The notes under the pieces: model-generated
Databases searched by the model: none
What the model was told of the DNA's origin: nothing
The model's input: the letters and a program-made list of their open reading frames with translations, nothing else
Source: Pseudomonas sp. QS1027
GTDB taxonomy: Bacteria; Pseudomonadota; Gammaproteobacteria; Pseudomonadales; Pseudomonadaceae
Direction: 5' to 3'
Length of the DNA stretch: 64,000 bases
NCBI RefSeq assembly: GCF_002814235.1
Contig: NZ_PHSU01000002.1
Span: 1-64,000 of the forward strand
Translations under genes and position numbers: made by a program
In this document: positions 26,926-37,149 of the stretch, one piece after another
How positions within the stretch are numbered: position 1 is the stretch's first letter
Layout: every line of letters begins with the position of its first letter

Positions 26926-28704
26926 TCAAAATTGCTCGGCATCCAGTAGGAACAGCGACTCGCTCCCGGCTTTTACCGAGGCCGTCAACGAATGAATACG
27001 CGGCAACAGACGTGCGAAATAGAACCGCGCGGTGCCCATTTTGCTCGCGTAGAACGTCTCCTGACTCTCCTTGCCCAACGCTGCCTTGGCCATCAGTGCC
27101 CACATGTAGGCATAGGTGGTGTAACCGAAGGCTTGCAGGTATTCGACAGATGCCGCACCGATCTCGTCCGGATTGGTCCTGGCGCGTTCCAGGACCCAGG
27201 CCGTGAGGTCATCGAGGTTATCCAGCGCGGCGCCCAGTGGCTGGGTGAACTCGGCCAGCCCGGCGTCGGCGGTCTTGATGAAGTGGCGAATCTCTTCGGC
27301 GAACAGCTTGTAATAGGCGCCGCCGTTGCCGACGATCTTGCGCCCCACCAGGTCCAGGGCCTGGATACCGTTGGTGCCCTCGTAGATCTGGGTGATGCGC
27401 ACATCACGCACCAGTTGCTCCTGTCCCCACTCGCGGATATAGCCATGACCGCCGAACACCTGCTGGCCGTGCACGGTGGTTTCCAGGCCGAGGTCGGTGA
27501 GGAACGCCTTGGCCACCGGGGTCAACAAGGCCACCAGGCCATCCGCGCGTTCGCGGGTGGTGGCGTCCTCACTGAACTTGGCGGTGTCCAACTGCATCGC
27601 CACGTAGGTGGAAAACGCCCGGCCGCCTTCGTTCGAGGCTTTCATGGTCAACAGCATGCGCCGCACATCGGGATGCACGATGATCGGGTCGGCGACCTTG
27701 TCCTTGGCCTTCGGCCCGGTCGGCGAACGGCTTTGCAGGCGATCGCGGGCGTACTCGACCGCGTTCTGGTACGAACGCTCACCCGACGCCAGGCCCTGGA
27801 TACCCACCCCCAGACGCTCGTAGTTCATCATGGTGAACATCGCCGCCAGGCCCTTGTTCGGCTCACCGATCAGGTAACCCACGGCTTCGTCGAAGTTCAT
27901 CACGCAGGTCGCGGAGGCCTGGATGCCCATCTTGTGCTCGATGGAACCACAGCTCACCGGGTTGCGCGCGCCGAGACTGCCGTCGGCGTTGACCATGAAC
28001 TTCGGCACCAGGAACAGCGAGATGCCCTTGGGACCGGCCGGGGCGTCCGGCAGCTTGGCCAGCACCAGGTGAATGATGTTCTCGGTCAGGTCGTGCTCAC
28101 CGCCGGTGATAAAGATCTTGGTGCCAGTCACCTTGTAGGAACCGTCCACCTGGGGCTCGGCCTTGGTACGGATAATCCCCAGGTCGGTGCCGGCATGGGG
28201 TTCGGTCAGGCACATGGAGCCGGCCCAGACACCCGAATACATGTTCGGCAGGTAAGTGGCTTTCAGTTCTTCGCTGGCGTGGGTGTTGATCGAGACACAG
28301 GCACCGGCCGTCAGCATCGGGTAGAGGCCGAACGCGAGGCTGGAGGAGTTGATCATTTCTTCGACCTGGGCCGACACCGCCTTGGGCATGCCCATGCCAC
28401 CGAAGGCCGGATCACCGCCGACACCGACCCAGCCGCCTTCGGCGTAGGTCTGGTAGGCCTGCGGGAAACCGGCCGGGGTGAACACCGCGCCGTTGTCCCA
28501 GCGGCAGCCTTCTTCATCACCACCACGGCTCAGGGGCGCGATGCTCTTGGCGGTGACCTTGCCGGCCTCTTCGAGAATCGCTTCGACGGTTTCGGCGTCG
28601 ACGGTCTCGGCCAGGGCAGGCAGTTGGGCCCAGAGTTTCGCGACCTCGAACACTTCATTGAGGACGAAGCGCATATCGCGCAGGGGCGCTTTGTAGTCAG
28701 CCAT
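26926..28704 (-). CDS. acyl-CoA dehydrogenase, DmdC/long FadE-like (paralogue 1)
   Basis: A 592-residue FAD acyl-CoA dehydrogenase with the extended C-terminal domain of the 3-methylmercaptopropionyl-CoA dehydrogenase/PA0506-type family. It has the flavin motifs [13 protein letters not shown] and [11 protein letters not shown], and the catalytic Glu in YEGTNGIQ at about residue 442. It starts [21 protein letters not shown], as its two paralogues in this window do. The substrate is probably a medium or long fatty acyl-CoA. It is followed on the same strand at lower coordinates by no close partner; the 183-base gap upstream (28705-28887) contains an AT-rich stretch likely to hold its promoter. 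Confidence 0.93.
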   Translation of the reverse strand: MADYKAPLRDMRFVLNEVFEVAKLWAQLPALAETVDAETVEAILEEAGKVTAKSIAPLSRGGDEEGCRWDNGAVFTPAGFPQAYQTYAEGGWVGVGGDPAFGGMGMPKAVSAQVEEMINSSSLAFGLYPMLTAGACVSINTHASEELKATYLPNMYSGVWAGSMCLTEPHAGTDLGIIRTKAEPQVDGSYKVTGTKIFITGGEHDLTENIIHLVLAKLPDAPAGPKGISLFLVPKFMVNADGSLGARNPVSCGSIEHKMGIQASATCVMNFDEAVGYLIGEPNKGLAAMFTMMNYERLGVGIQGLASGERSYQNAVEYARDRLQSRSPTGPKAKDKVADPIIVHPDVRRMLLTMKASNEGGRAFSTYVAMQLDTAKFSEDATTRERADGLVALLTPVAKAFLTDLGLETTVHGQQVFGGHGYIREWGQEQLVRDVRITQIYEGTNGIQALDLVGRKIVGNGGAYYKLFAEEIRHFIKTADAGLAEFTQPLGAALDNLDDLTAWVLERARTNPDEIGAASVEYLQAFGYTTYAYMWALMAKAALGKESQETFYASKMGTARFYFARLLPRIHSLTASVKAGSESLFLLDAEQF

Positions 28705-28887
28705 GGCAAACCTCGCAGGATCTAAACGACAGGCCCCGGATGGGGCCGATTTTCTATGGCTTGAGTTTACCCTAACAACTTTTACGACACATAGGGTCTA
28801 TGTGTGACTTTTTAGTTATTTTTAGTCACACGCATATCCGAGGCATGAGGTGTCTGTTCTAACGCCCTCAGGCTCACTCGAAAACAG

Positions 28888-30684
28888 CTACAACGCAAAC
28901 ACCTCCGCCGGCAGACGCATCAGGCACTCACTCCCCGCCTCCACCGCCGCCCGATGGGCAGTCGTGCGCGGCAACAGCCGCTTGAAGTAGAACTCGCAGG
29001 TCGCCAGCTTGCCCTGGCAATACTCGGCGTCACCACTCCCTGCCTCCAACCGGGCCTGGGCCACCAGCGCCATGCGCAGCCAGAGGTAGGCAAGAATGAT
29101 GTAGCCGCTGTACATCAGATAATCCAACGCCGCCGCACCCACTTCATCCGGGTTCTTCATCGCCGCCATCCCGACCTGGGTGGTCAGTTCACCCCACTGC
29201 TGGTTCAAGCCGCCCAGTTGCGCCACATAACCCTTGAGCTGCGGATGCCCGGCATTCGCCAGGCAGAACCGGTGCACGATCTTGGTAAAGCCACGCAGCA
29301 ACTTGCCCTGGCTGCCGAGCACTTTACGTCCCAGCAGATCCAGCGCCTGAATCCCGTTGGTGCCCTCATAGATTGGCGCGATCCGGCAATCGCGGACCAA
29401 CTGCTCCATCCCCCATTCACGAATGAAGCCATGGCCACCGAACACCTGCATCCCGTGGTTGGTCACCTCAAGACCGGTTTCGGTCATGAAGGCCTTGCAG
29501 ATCGGCGTCAGGAAGGCCAACAGGTCCTCGGCGTCCTGGCGCTGGCTCGCATCGCTAGCCAGATGAGCGACATCCAGCCACTGCGCGGTGAAGTAGGTCA
29601 GTGCCCGGTTGCCTTCGTTGAAGGCCTTCATGGTCAGCAGCATGCGCCGCACATCAGGATGCACGATGATCGGGTCAGCCACCTTGTCCGGCGCCTTGGG
29701 GCCGGTGAGCGCGCGCATCTGCAGGCGGTCGTTGGCGTACCGGACCGCCCCCTGGAAACTCGTCTCGCCCAGACACAGGCCCTGCATCCCGGTACCGAGC
29801 CGGGCATGGTTCATCATGGTGAACATGCAGTTCAGGCCCTTGTTGGCCTCGCCGATCAGATAGCCCTTGGCGTCATCGAAGTTCAGCACGCAGGTCGCGG
29901 AAGCCTTGATCCCCATCTTGTGCTCGATGGAGCCGCACTGCACACCGTTGCGCTCGCCCGCGTCACCGGCGGCATTGACCAGGAACTTGGGCACGATGAA
30001 CAGCGAAATGCCCTTGGTCCCCGCTGGCGCGTCCGGCAGCTTGGCCAGCACCAGATGCACGATGTTCTCGCTCATGTCGTGCTCGCCGGCGGAGATGAAA
30101 ATCTTGCTGCCGCTGATTGCATAGCTGCCGTCGGCCTGGGGCACGGCGCGGGTCTTGATGATCCCCAGGTCGGTGCCGCAATGGGCCTCGGTCAGGCACA
30201 TGGTGCCGGTCCAGCGACCCTCGGTCAGTTTGCTCAGGTAGGTGTTTTTCTGCTCCTCGGTGCCGTGGGCATGGATCGCCGACATGGCGCCGTGGGTCAG
30301 GCCCGGGTACATGCCCCAGGAGGTGTTGCTGGAGCCGATCATCTCGCTGATCACCAGCCCCAGGGACAACGGCAGGCCTTGCCCGCCATAGGCCGGGTCC
30401 GCCGCCAGGCCATGCCAGCCGCCTTCGACATACTGGGCAAAGGCCTGCTTGAAACCCTTGGGCGTGGTCACCACGCCATTGTCGAAATGGCAGCCTTCTT
30501 CATCGCCGGAGCGGTTCAGCGGCGACAACACCTGCTCGCAGAATTTCGCGCCCTCTTCGAGGATCGCGCCGACCATGTCGGGGCTGGCATCGTTGGCGCC
30601 GAGGGCGAGGTAGTGGGCGTGGAAATCGAAAACATGGTCGATCAGAAAGCGCATGTCGCGTAGCGGGGCTTTGTACTCAGGCAT
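28888..30684 (-). CDS. acyl-CoA dehydrogenase, DmdC/long FadE-like (paralogue 2)
   Basis: A 598-residue member of the same long acyl-CoA dehydrogenase family as its neighbours, beginning [21 protein letters not shown]. Substrate/flavin motifs MCLTEAHCGTDLG and [11 protein letters not shown] and the catalytic Glu in [19 protein letters not shown] are intact. It is closer in text to paralogue 3 than to paralogue 1 (for example [17 protein letters not shown] and FIREWGMEQLVRDCRI). The three genes share a strand but are separated by gaps and a diguanylate cyclase gene, so they are likely separate transcription units with different substrate ranges. Confidence 0.93.
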   Translation of the reverse strand: MPEYKAPLRDMRFLIDHVFDFHAHYLALGANDASPDMVGAILEEGAKFCEQVLSPLNRSGDEEGCHFDNGVVTTPKGFKQAFAQYVEGGWHGLAADPAYGGQGLPLSLGLVISEMIGSSNTSWGMYPGLTHGAMSAIHAHGTEEQKNTYLSKLTEGRWTGTMCLTEAHCGTDLGIIKTRAVPQADGSYAISGSKIFISAGEHDMSENIVHLVLAKLPDAPAGTKGISLFIVPKFLVNAAGDAGERNGVQCGSIEHKMGIKASATCVLNFDDAKGYLIGEANKGLNCMFTMMNHARLGTGMQGLCLGETSFQGAVRYANDRLQMRALTGPKAPDKVADPIIVHPDVRRMLLTMKAFNEGNRALTYFTAQWLDVAHLASDASQRQDAEDLLAFLTPICKAFMTETGLEVTNHGMQVFGGHGFIREWGMEQLVRDCRIAPIYEGTNGIQALDLLGRKVLGSQGKLLRGFTKIVHRFCLANAGHPQLKGYVAQLGGLNQQWGELTTQVGMAAMKNPDEVGAAALDYLMYSGYIILAYLWLRMALVAQARLEAGSGDAEYCQGKLATCEFYFKRLLPRTTAHRAAVEAGSECLMRLPAEVFAL

Positions 30685-30773
30685 GGTCGTTTCTCCGGCA
30701 GCAGATAACTCAACCTACTGCCCTGCCCGACCCCGGACAATCACCGTCCAACCGCTGAATGCTCCACCATCAC

Positions 30774-32066
30774 TCAGCCAACAGCTTCGCCCGTGCGAAT
30801 CGCCCCACGTCGGCTCTGCCCCGCCGCGACCACGCAGTTACGCCCCGCGCCCTTGGCGGCATAGAGCGCCTGGTCGGCGGACTTGAGCACTTCTTCCGGA
30901 GTGCGCTGCTCCGGCTGACGCTCGGCGACACCGATACTCACGGTCACCGAGACGCTCGAAACACCGCTGCCAGCCCGGCGCTGACGACCTTGCTGGTCGT
31001 CCTGGGGGCGATTGTCCTGGTTGCGCAACTGGATATGGTAGTTGGCGATCACTTCGCGAATGACCTCCAGGTGCGGCATGCACTCTTCCAGCGTCTTGCC
31101 GGCGAACACCACCGCGAACTCTTCACCACCGTAGCGATAGGCACGACCGCCGCCGCTGACCTTCGCCAGCTTGCTCGCCACCAGGCGCAACACCTGGTCG
31201 CCGACGTCGTGACCATGGGTGTCGTTGAATTTCTTGAAGTGGTCGACGTCGGTCATCGCCAGCACATAGTTGCGCCCCAGGCGCTGCATGCGTTCGTTCA
31301 GCGCGCGGCGTCCCGGCAGGCCGGTGAGCTCGTCGCGGAAAGCCATCTGATAAGCCTCGTGGGCCACCGCCGCGGCAATCATCAACATCACCTGGCTGCA
31401 CATGATGTTCAGGGTGAACGGCAGGATGAAGGTCTTGGGCAACATCCAGAACAACCCGAGCAACCCGGTCAATTGCGCCGCGTGCAGCGGTCGCGGATTG
31501 CGCCAGTACTGCACTGTGAGCAACACGAAGGAGGCGAAGAACACCGGGTAGGACAACTGGATCAGGCTCATCCAGTCCCCGTGCAGCGCCGGCCAGCGGA
31601 TTTCCGCCAGCCAGTCGAGCAAGGTCTGCGGATAACTCTGCTCCAGGCCCAGTGCCACGCTGCCCACCGCCAGCAGCACGGCGAACCGCGCGACCATGTC
31701 CTGGAACAGGTGCGTGCGCTCCTCCCAGGCGGCGTAAACGCCAAACAGCAGGGGCAGCAACAGGCAACAGAGGTGGAAGACCACCGCGGCGTCCTCGCGG
31801 ACCTTGCCGTGATCCCGGTAGTAATCGGTCTGGGTGGAGAGCAGGAAATAGGCGATATACACCGTCACCATCAGGAACAGTTCGCGCTGACGTCGGTACA
31901 CCGCGCAGTAGGACCCGCCCAGCAGCAAAACCAGGGTCGGCAGCACATTGAACAGCGAGGTGAAGAAGACGTTGAGTTCCTTGACGTAGGCAGCCGCGAG
32001 CCCCGCAAGCAACAACAGGAGAGAGGGTAAAAAATGACCAGCATGGACAGTGGAAGAACGCGGCAA
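30774..32066 (-). CDS. membrane-bound diguanylate cyclase (GGDEF)
   Basis: About 430 residues: roughly seven hydrophobic segments in the first half (for example FLPSLLLLLAGLAAAYV, VLPTLVLLLGGSYCAVY, TLNIMCSQVMLMIAAAVAHEAYQ), then a GGDEF domain starting FRDELTGLPGRRALNERM with the active-site GGEEF in YRYGGEEFAVVFAG. No EAL domain. I prefer TTG 32066, with GGAG eight bases upstream; ATG 32102 and ATG 32159 are alternatives, but a TACAAT -10 element lies between these two, which makes the longest start unlikely. A Crp/Vfr-type palindrome lies upstream at 32136-32151. Confidence 0.88.
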   Translation of the reverse strand: MPRSSTVHAGHFLPSLLLLLAGLAAAYVKELNVFFTSLFNVLPTLVLLLGGSYCAVYRRQRELFLMVTVYIAYFLLSTQTDYYRDHGKVREDAAVVFHLCCLLLPLLFGVYAAWEERTHLFQDMVARFAVLLAVGSVALGLEQSYPQTLLDWLAEIRWPALHGDWMSLIQLSYPVFFASFVLLTVQYWRNPRPLHAAQLTGLLGLFWMLPKTFILPFTLNIMCSQVMLMIAAAVAHEAYQMAFRDELTGLPGRRALNERMQRLGRNYVLAMTDVDHFKKFNDTHGHDVGDQVLRLVASKLAKVSGGGRAYRYGGEEFAVVFAGKTLEECMPHLEVIREVIANYHIQLRNQDNRPQDDQQGRQRRAGSGVSSVSVTVSIGVAERQPEQRTPEEVLKSADQALYAAKGAGRNCVVAAGQSRRGAIRTGEAVG

Positions 32067-32135
32067 GGGTAAAGCTCCGACCGGCAACGCAATAAATGGC
32101 ATTGTGCCTGTATTGTAAGACCTAAAGTACGGCAA

Positions 32136-32151
32136 TGTGACATCAGTCACA
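32136..32151. promoter_or_regulatory. Crp/Vfr-type site upstream of the diguanylate cyclase gene
   Basis: TGTGA-CATCAG-TCACA matches the CRP consensus TGTGA-N6-TCACA exactly. On the minus strand it lies 18 bases before a TACAAT -10 element that lacks a good -35, the layout of an activator-dependent promoter with the activator touching the -35 region. Confidence 0.65.
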
Positions 32152-32240
32152 AATGCCATCTCTTTAACGGCAGCGCGGCGATTCTTCTTAGCGATTTAGT
32201 CAGGAATTTTTTCGCCGCCCGTCGCCATGGGCCGCACGCA

Positions 32241-32275
32241 AAAAAGCCGCTTCCCCCGAAGGCGAAGCGGCTTTT
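32241..32275 (-). terminator. terminator after acyl-CoA dehydrogenase 3
   Basis: A stem AAAAGCCGCTTC / GAAGCGGCTTTT with a 10-base loop, 20 bases after the stop of the minus-strand gene at 32295. Confidence 0.85.
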
Positions 32276-32294
32276 ACAGAGGACTCAGTGTGGC

Positions 32295-34100
32295 TTAGTA
32301 GCCCAGGCTGAAGTTCTCTTCTTTCATGTCCATCAGGTTGTTCGCGCCAGACAGCATGGTGACCACGTGAGTGCGGGTACGCGGCAGGATGCGCTGGAAG
32401 TAGAAACGCGCGGTCTGCAGCTTGGCGGTGTAGAAACCTTCCTCGCTGGTACCGGCAGCCAGTTTCTCGGCGGCCAGGCGCGCCATGTCGGCCCAGAAGT
32501 AAGCCAGGCAGGCATAACCGGAGTACATCAGGTAGTCCACCGAAGCGGCACCGACTTCTTCACGGTCCTTCATCGCGGCCATGCCGACTTTCATCGTCAG
32601 CTCGCCCCATTCCTTGTTGATGGCCGCCAGCGGTGCGACGAACTCGCTGACCGCTTCGTTGCCTTCGTTGGCCTGGCAGAACTTGTGGACGATCTTGGTG
32701 AAGCCCTTCAGCGCTTCGCCCTGGGTCATCAATACCTTGCGACCCAGCAGGTCCAGCGCCTGGATACCAGTGGTGCCTTCGTACAGCATCGAAATGCGGC
32801 TGTCGCGAACGTTCTGCTCCATGCCCCACTCGGCGATAAAGCCGTGGCCGCCGTAGATTTGCACGCCATGGTTGGCGGCTTCGAAGCCGACTTCGGTCAT
32901 GAACGCCTTGGCAATCGGAGTCATGAAGGCCAGCAGTGCGTCGGCTTTCTTCTTCTCTTCTTCATCCTGGCCGTACTTGACGATGTCGACCTGCTTGGCG
33001 GTGAAGTAGACCATTGCCCGGTTGCCTTCGGCGAAGGCCTTCATGGTCAGCAGCATGCGACGCACGTCAGGGTGCACGATGATCGGGTCGGCGGCCTTGT
33101 CCGGCGCTTTCGGGCCCGTCAGGGAACGCATCTGCAGACGCTCGCGCGCATATTTCAGGCCACCCTGGAAACCGATCTCGGCGTGGGCCAGGCCTTGCAG
33201 CGCGGTCCCCAGGCGAGCGGTGTTCATGAAGGTGAACATGCAGTTCAGGCCCTTGTTCGGCGGGCCGATCAGGAAACCGGTGGCCGCGTCGAAGTTCATC
33301 ACGCAGGTGGCGTTGCCGTGGATGCCCATCTTGTGTTCGAGGGAACCGCAGGAAACGGCATTGCGCTCACCCGCGCTACCGTCGGCGTTCGGCAGGAACT
33401 TGGGCACGATGAACAGCGAAATACCCTTGGTGCCGGCCGGTGCATCCGGCAGGCGGGCCAGGACGATATGGACGATGTTGTCGGCCATGTCGTGTTCACC
33501 GGCCGAAATGAAGATCTTGGTGCCGCTGACCTTGTAGGAACCGTCGGCCTGAGGCTCAGCCTTGGTCCGCAGCATGCCCAGGTCGGTACCGCAGTGCGGT
33601 TCGGTCAGGCACATGGTGCCGGTCCACTCGCCGGAAACCAGCTTGGTCAGGTAGGCCTCTTGCTGCTCAGGAGTACCGTGCTCGGAAATGGTGTTCATCG
33701 CACCATGGGACAGGCCCGGATACATGCCCCACGACCAGTTGGCTTCGCCGACCATTTCGCTGACCGCCAGGCCCAGGGACTCTGGCAGGCCCTGGCCGCC
33801 GTGTTCGACGTCGTGGGCCAGGCTTGGCCAGCCGCCTTCGACGAACTGCTTGTAGGCTTCCTTGAAACCGGTGGGCGTCTTAACGCCGGATTCGCTCCAG
33901 GTGCAACCTTCGGTGTCGCCGACCCGGTTCAACGGGGCCAGTACCTGCTCACAAAACTTGGCGCCTTCCTCGAGGATGGCGTCAACCATGTCCGGGGTAG
34001 CGTCCTGGCATGCCGGCAGGCTCTGATAGTGCGCTTCGTAACCGAGCAGCTCGTCACGGACGAAGCGAATATCACGCAAGGGGGCCTTGTAGTCAGGCAT
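32295..34100 (-). CDS. acyl-CoA dehydrogenase, DmdC/long FadE-like (paralogue 3)
   Basis: A 601-residue acyl-CoA dehydrogenase of the long family, beginning [26 protein letters not shown]. Flavin motifs [13 protein letters not shown] and [11 protein letters not shown] and the catalytic [17 protein letters not shown] (Thr in place of the Asn seen in the two paralogues) are present; the C-terminal extension ends in KEENFSLGY. It is followed by a terminator. Codon use here is more strongly biased than in paralogues 1 and 2, which suggests higher expression and that this is the main housekeeping copy (inference). Confidence 0.94.
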   Translation of the reverse strand: MPDYKAPLRDIRFVRDELLGYEAHYQSLPACQDATPDMVDAILEEGAKFCEQVLAPLNRVGDTEGCTWSESGVKTPTGFKEAYKQFVEGGWPSLAHDVEHGGQGLPESLGLAVSEMVGEANWSWGMYPGLSHGAMNTISEHGTPEQQEAYLTKLVSGEWTGTMCLTEPHCGTDLGMLRTKAEPQADGSYKVSGTKIFISAGEHDMADNIVHIVLARLPDAPAGTKGISLFIVPKFLPNADGSAGERNAVSCGSLEHKMGIHGNATCVMNFDAATGFLIGPPNKGLNCMFTFMNTARLGTALQGLAHAEIGFQGGLKYARERLQMRSLTGPKAPDKAADPIIVHPDVRRMLLTMKAFAEGNRAMVYFTAKQVDIVKYGQDEEEKKKADALLAFMTPIAKAFMTEVGFEAANHGVQIYGGHGFIAEWGMEQNVRDSRISMLYEGTTGIQALDLLGRKVLMTQGEALKGFTKIVHKFCQANEGNEAVSEFVAPLAAINKEWGELTMKVGMAAMKDREEVGAASVDYLMYSGYACLAYFWADMARLAAEKLAAGTSEEGFYTAKLQTARFYFQRILPRTRTHVVTMLSGANNLMDMKEENFSLGY

Positions 34101-34371
34101 AGCGATAAACCTCTGCTGATGAATCCTGGAATGAGCGACCGCGTCGATTTGCCACGCCGGTCAAACGGTTGTTTGAAACATACGTTTGCGCTCATTCCTT
34201 GTCAAGTGTCGTTCATGGTCCATTCGTCATACATGGATGAAAGATGCGCAGGAAAAGGCCGGCAGCCTTGAAAGGCAGCCAGGGGCACGTAATGGAAAGA
34301 ATAGTCGAGGGTGAGAGCGGGTTATGCGAGGGAGGAACTAAAAGTCGAAGACTTGAAAACGCAGCAAATCC

Positions 34372-34456
34372 TGTAGGAGCCGGCTTGCTGGCGATGAGGC
34401 CCGTCAGTCTTGCATCGACTTATCGGCCGCCATCGCCAGCAAGCCGGCTCCTACAA
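34372..34456. repeat. REP palindrome pair
   Basis: TGTAGGAGCCGGCTTGCTGG at the left and its complement at the right, about 85 bases end to end. The 390-base gap around it (34101-34490) otherwise holds only promoter-like AT-rich sequence next to the dehydrogenase gene. Confidence 0.88.
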
Positions 34457-34490
34457 GGGATCGCGTTTCAATTCTGATGGAGAGGAGCTA

Positions 34491-34784
34491 TCAGGCGTAG
34501 GTATCGATCAACGTACCAAGTGCCTGATCCGAAGCCTTGGCCACCTTGGCACCCGCTTCGACCTGAAGCTTGCCCTGGGTCATGTCCACCATGGTGCTCG
34601 ACAGATCTTGCTGGCTGCGGTCCACCGACAACAGTCGATTGACCTGGGTATCGGACGATTGGCTCTTCAGCGAGCGCCCGACAATGGTATCGGCGGTTTG
34701 ACTGGCCGATTGGTCGACACGATTCTGCCCGGACCGAATAGTGCTCAGACCGGCATAAACAGCGGTATTTCCTGAGATTTCCAT
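34491..34784 (-). CDS. small protein resembling YjfB-type putative motility family
   Basis: A 97-residue protein starting MEISGNTAVYAGLSTIRSGQNRVDQSAS and ending in VAKASDQALGTLIDTYA. The pattern of a flagellin/axial-protein-like N-terminus and a helical Gln/Ser-rich body resembles the YjfB putative motility family; this is recognition by eye. I prefer ATG 34784 to the TTG two codons upstream. No signal peptide. It stands alone, with 150 bases to bioD. Confidence 0.5.
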   Translation of the reverse strand: MEISGNTAVYAGLSTIRSGQNRVDQSASQTADTIVGRSLKSQSSDTQVNRLLSVDRSQQDLSSTMVDMTQGKLQVEAGAKVAKASDQALGTLIDTYA

Positions 34785-34935
34785 GGGCAAACTCGACTGA
34801 AGACGGGATCGACAGTCTGCATTTAAGCAGACCTGTCAAAGAAACACCCGTCAAAAACAATAATGGCAGATTGCCTGTTGATAGGCAGAATCTTAGGGAA
34901 GCCTCAACCAACCCGCAGACACCGCAGCCCCGCGC

Positions 34936-35616
34936 CTAGTCCAGCAAATCCAACTGCAGGTACTGCGCGACGGTTTCGGCGCTCGCCGCCTTGAGCCTCG
35001 GCACCCGCCCCAGGCAAGGGGCCGGCAGGCGTTCGGCCAGGGTTGCGAGGTTCTCTTCCAGGCGTGAAGTCTTCGGCTCGATGATATTGGCGACCCAGCC
35101 GGCCAGTTGCAGTCCATCTCGCTCGATGGCTTCGGCGGTCAGCAGGGCATGGCTGATGCACCCCAGGCGTACCCCCACCACCAGGATCACCGGCAAGGCC
35201 AGCGCCTGGGCCAGATCCGACAGGCTCGCCTGGTCCGCCAACGGCACTCGCCAGCCGCCGGCGCCTTCTATCAAGGTGAAGTCGGCCCGCTTGGCCAATA
35301 CTTGCCGCATCGGTCCCAGCAAGGACTGTACGGTCAACTTCATCCCCGCCTCGCGCGCCGCCAGATGCGGGGCAATCGCCGGCTCGAAAGCTATCGGATT
35401 GACCTCGGCATAGCTCAGCGGCAGCGAACATTCGGCCAGCAACGCCAGGGCATCGGCGTTGCGCAAACCCTGCGGCGTCACCTCACAGCCAGACGCCACC
35501 GGCTTGCCCGCCGCGGTGCTCAGGCCGGCCTGACGGGCCGCGTGCAGCAAGCCGGCGGCAATCGTGGTCTTGCCCACGTCGGTATCGGTGCCGGTAATGA
35601 AATAGGCAGCGCTCAT
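34936..35616 (-). CDS. bioD: ATP-dependent dethiobiotin synthetase
   Basis: BioD closes the ureido ring of dethiobiotin from DAPA, CO2 and ATP. The 226-residue P-loop protein begins [24 protein letters not shown] (Walker [10 protein letters not shown]) and has the substrate-binding KPVASGC and [10 protein letters not shown] motifs. It is the last gene of bioBFHCD; its ATG overlaps the bioC stop by four bases. Confidence 0.95.
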   Translation of the reverse strand: MSAAYFITGTDTDVGKTTIAAGLLHAARQAGLSTAAGKPVASGCEVTPQGLRNADALALLAECSLPLSYAEVNPIAFEPAIAPHLAAREAGMKLTVQSLLGPMRQVLAKRADFTLIEGAGGWRVPLADQASLSDLAQALALPVILVVGVRLGCISHALLTAEAIERDGLQLAGWVANIIEPKTSRLEENLATLAERLPAPCLGRVPRLKAASAETVAQYLQLDLLD

Positions 35617-36425
35617 AGCGGTTTCTCCAGAATGGCGTAGACCACCTGATAGGTCGCCGGCAAACCCTCGGCCTGGCGAAACTGTTCATAGGCCTGCATC
35701 AACCCGAGAATCCGCGCCCGCCCGGTCAAACCACCCGGCCGACCAGGGTTGAGGTTATGCGCGCCCAATGCCTTGAGTTCATGGGTCAGGCTGCGCACAT
35801 CCGGGTAGTGCAGCACCTGCGGCCGGCTTTCCAGGCTGACCACACGCAGACCGCTGTCCCGGCACAGTTGCTGATAGTCGCTGAACAACCGGAAGCGGTT
35901 GACGTGCACCAGGCCATCCACCGCCCGCCAGCTTTCCCGCAACTCGTGCAGGGTGCCGACACACAGGCTGGCAAAAGCCATCACCCCGCCCGGCCGCAAT
36001 ACCCGCTGAGCCTCACCGAGTACCGCGGCGAAATCGGCGCACCACTGTACCGCCAGGCTGGAGAACACCAGATCGCAGCTAGCGGCTTGCAACGGCAGAC
36101 GCTCGGCGTCCCCGGCGACAAAGTGTCGGGCGCCGCCCAGCGGACGCGCATGCTCCAGCATGCCCTGGGCAATATCCAGCGCCACGCCTTCGCCCTGCGC
36201 GAAACGAACGCCCAGGGCTCGGCTGAAGTAGCCGGTGCCACAGCCCATATCAAGCCAACGGGACGGACTCGACTCGGCCGGCAGGCGCCCGAGCAATTCA
36301 TGACCGACATCGCGCTGCAATTGGGCGACGCTGTCATAGCTGGCCGCCGCGCGGGAAAACGAGGCAGCAACCTGACGCTTGTCGGGCAAGCCGCCCGGCA
36401 AGACGGGGTGGGAAAGATCAGTCAT
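35613..36425 (-). CDS. bioC: malonyl-ACP O-methyltransferase
   Basis: BioC methylates malonyl-ACP to disguise it as a fatty-acid primer for pimelate synthesis. The 270-residue SAM-dependent methyltransferase has motif I in [15 protein letters not shown], an acidic motif II ([10 protein letters not shown]) and a [11 protein letters not shown] motif typical of BioC. I choose ATG 36425, which overlaps the bioH stop (ATGACTGA); the longer frame would lie inside bioH. Confidence 0.94.
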   Translation of the reverse strand: MTDLSHPVLPGGLPDKRQVAASFSRAAASYDSVAQLQRDVGHELLGRLPAESSPSRWLDMGCGTGYFSRALGVRFAQGEGVALDIAQGMLEHARPLGGARHFVAGDAERLPLQAASCDLVFSSLAVQWCADFAAVLGEAQRVLRPGGVMAFASLCVGTLHELRESWRAVDGLVHVNRFRLFSDYQQLCRDSGLRVVSLESRPQVLHYPDVRSLTHELKALGAHNLNPGRPGGLTGRARILGLMQAYEQFRQAEGLPATYQVVYAILEKPL

Positions 36426-37149
36426 CACCGGACTCATGCAAAAAGGCCTGGATCGCCCCGGCCACTCCATGGGGGTCGTCCAGTAGAAAAGCGTGGCCGG
36501 CCTGTTCGATCAGGCCGATTTCGACATCCGGCAACAACGCCAGCAGATCACTGGCGGCCTCAGCCGGCACCAGGCCATCCTGGCCAGCGAACAGGTGCAG
36601 TTGCGGACCGCGATAGGCTTGCAGGGCCTGACGGGTATCCAGTTGCGCCAGCACCTCCAGCCCGTTCAACAGGGTCTCGGGAGCCGTGTGCGGCGCACCG
36701 GCCAGGAGCAGTCGCGCCTGTCTGCGCGGGTCAGCCGAACCCTGGGCACAGAGCAGGCTGAAACGCTTGAGGGTCGTTTGCGGATCGGCGCGGCAGCCGG
36801 CCAGGAACAGGTCGAAGGTATCGTTCTCCATAGCCCCGGACCAGCCATCACTCACCACGAAACACGGGTTGCTCGCCAGGGTCAGCAGACCGCAGCAGCG
36901 TTCGCCGCGCCGCGCCGCCAGCGCCGAAGCGAGCATGCCACCCAGGGACCAGCCGCCCAGCCAGGCGTCGTCCGGCAGGGTCGCATCGAGTTCGTCGAGC
37001 CACTCTTCGGGATCGCCGCTGGCCAGTTCCGGCAAGGGTTCGATTTCCACCCGCAAGTGCTCATCCAGCCCGCGCAAGGCAGCAGCCAGGGGTTCCAGCG
37101 GCGAGATGCCGAGGCCCCAACCGGGCAACAGGATCAGACGATCACGCAT
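36418..37149 (-). CDS. bioH: pimeloyl-ACP methyl ester esterase
   Basis: BioH removes the methyl group from pimeloyl-ACP methyl ester, ending chain elongation for biotin. The 243-residue alpha/beta hydrolase starts [14 protein letters not shown] and has the nucleophile elbow [11 protein letters not shown] and a C-terminal His in [12 protein letters not shown] 37149 overlaps the bioF stop by eight bases. Sitting inside the bio operon, as in other pseudomonads, it needs no separate regulation. Confidence 0.94.
   Translation of the reverse strand: MRDRLILLPGWGLGISPLEPLAAALRGLDEHLRVEIEPLPELASGDPEEWLDELDATLPDDAWLGGWSLGGMLASALAARRGERCCGLLTLASNPCFVVSDGWSGAMENDTFDLFLAGCRADPQTTLKRFSLLCAQGSADPRRQARLLLAGAPHTAPETLLNGLEVLAQLDTRQALQAYRGPQLHLFAGQDGLVPAEAASDLLALLPDVEIGLIEQAGHAFLLDDPHGVAGAIQAFLHESGDD

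Noticed and set aside
32103..32159. Longest start (ATG 32159) of the diguanylate cyclase
   Set aside because: It would place a Crp/Vfr palindrome and a -10 element inside the coding sequence; no Shine-Dalgarno in front.
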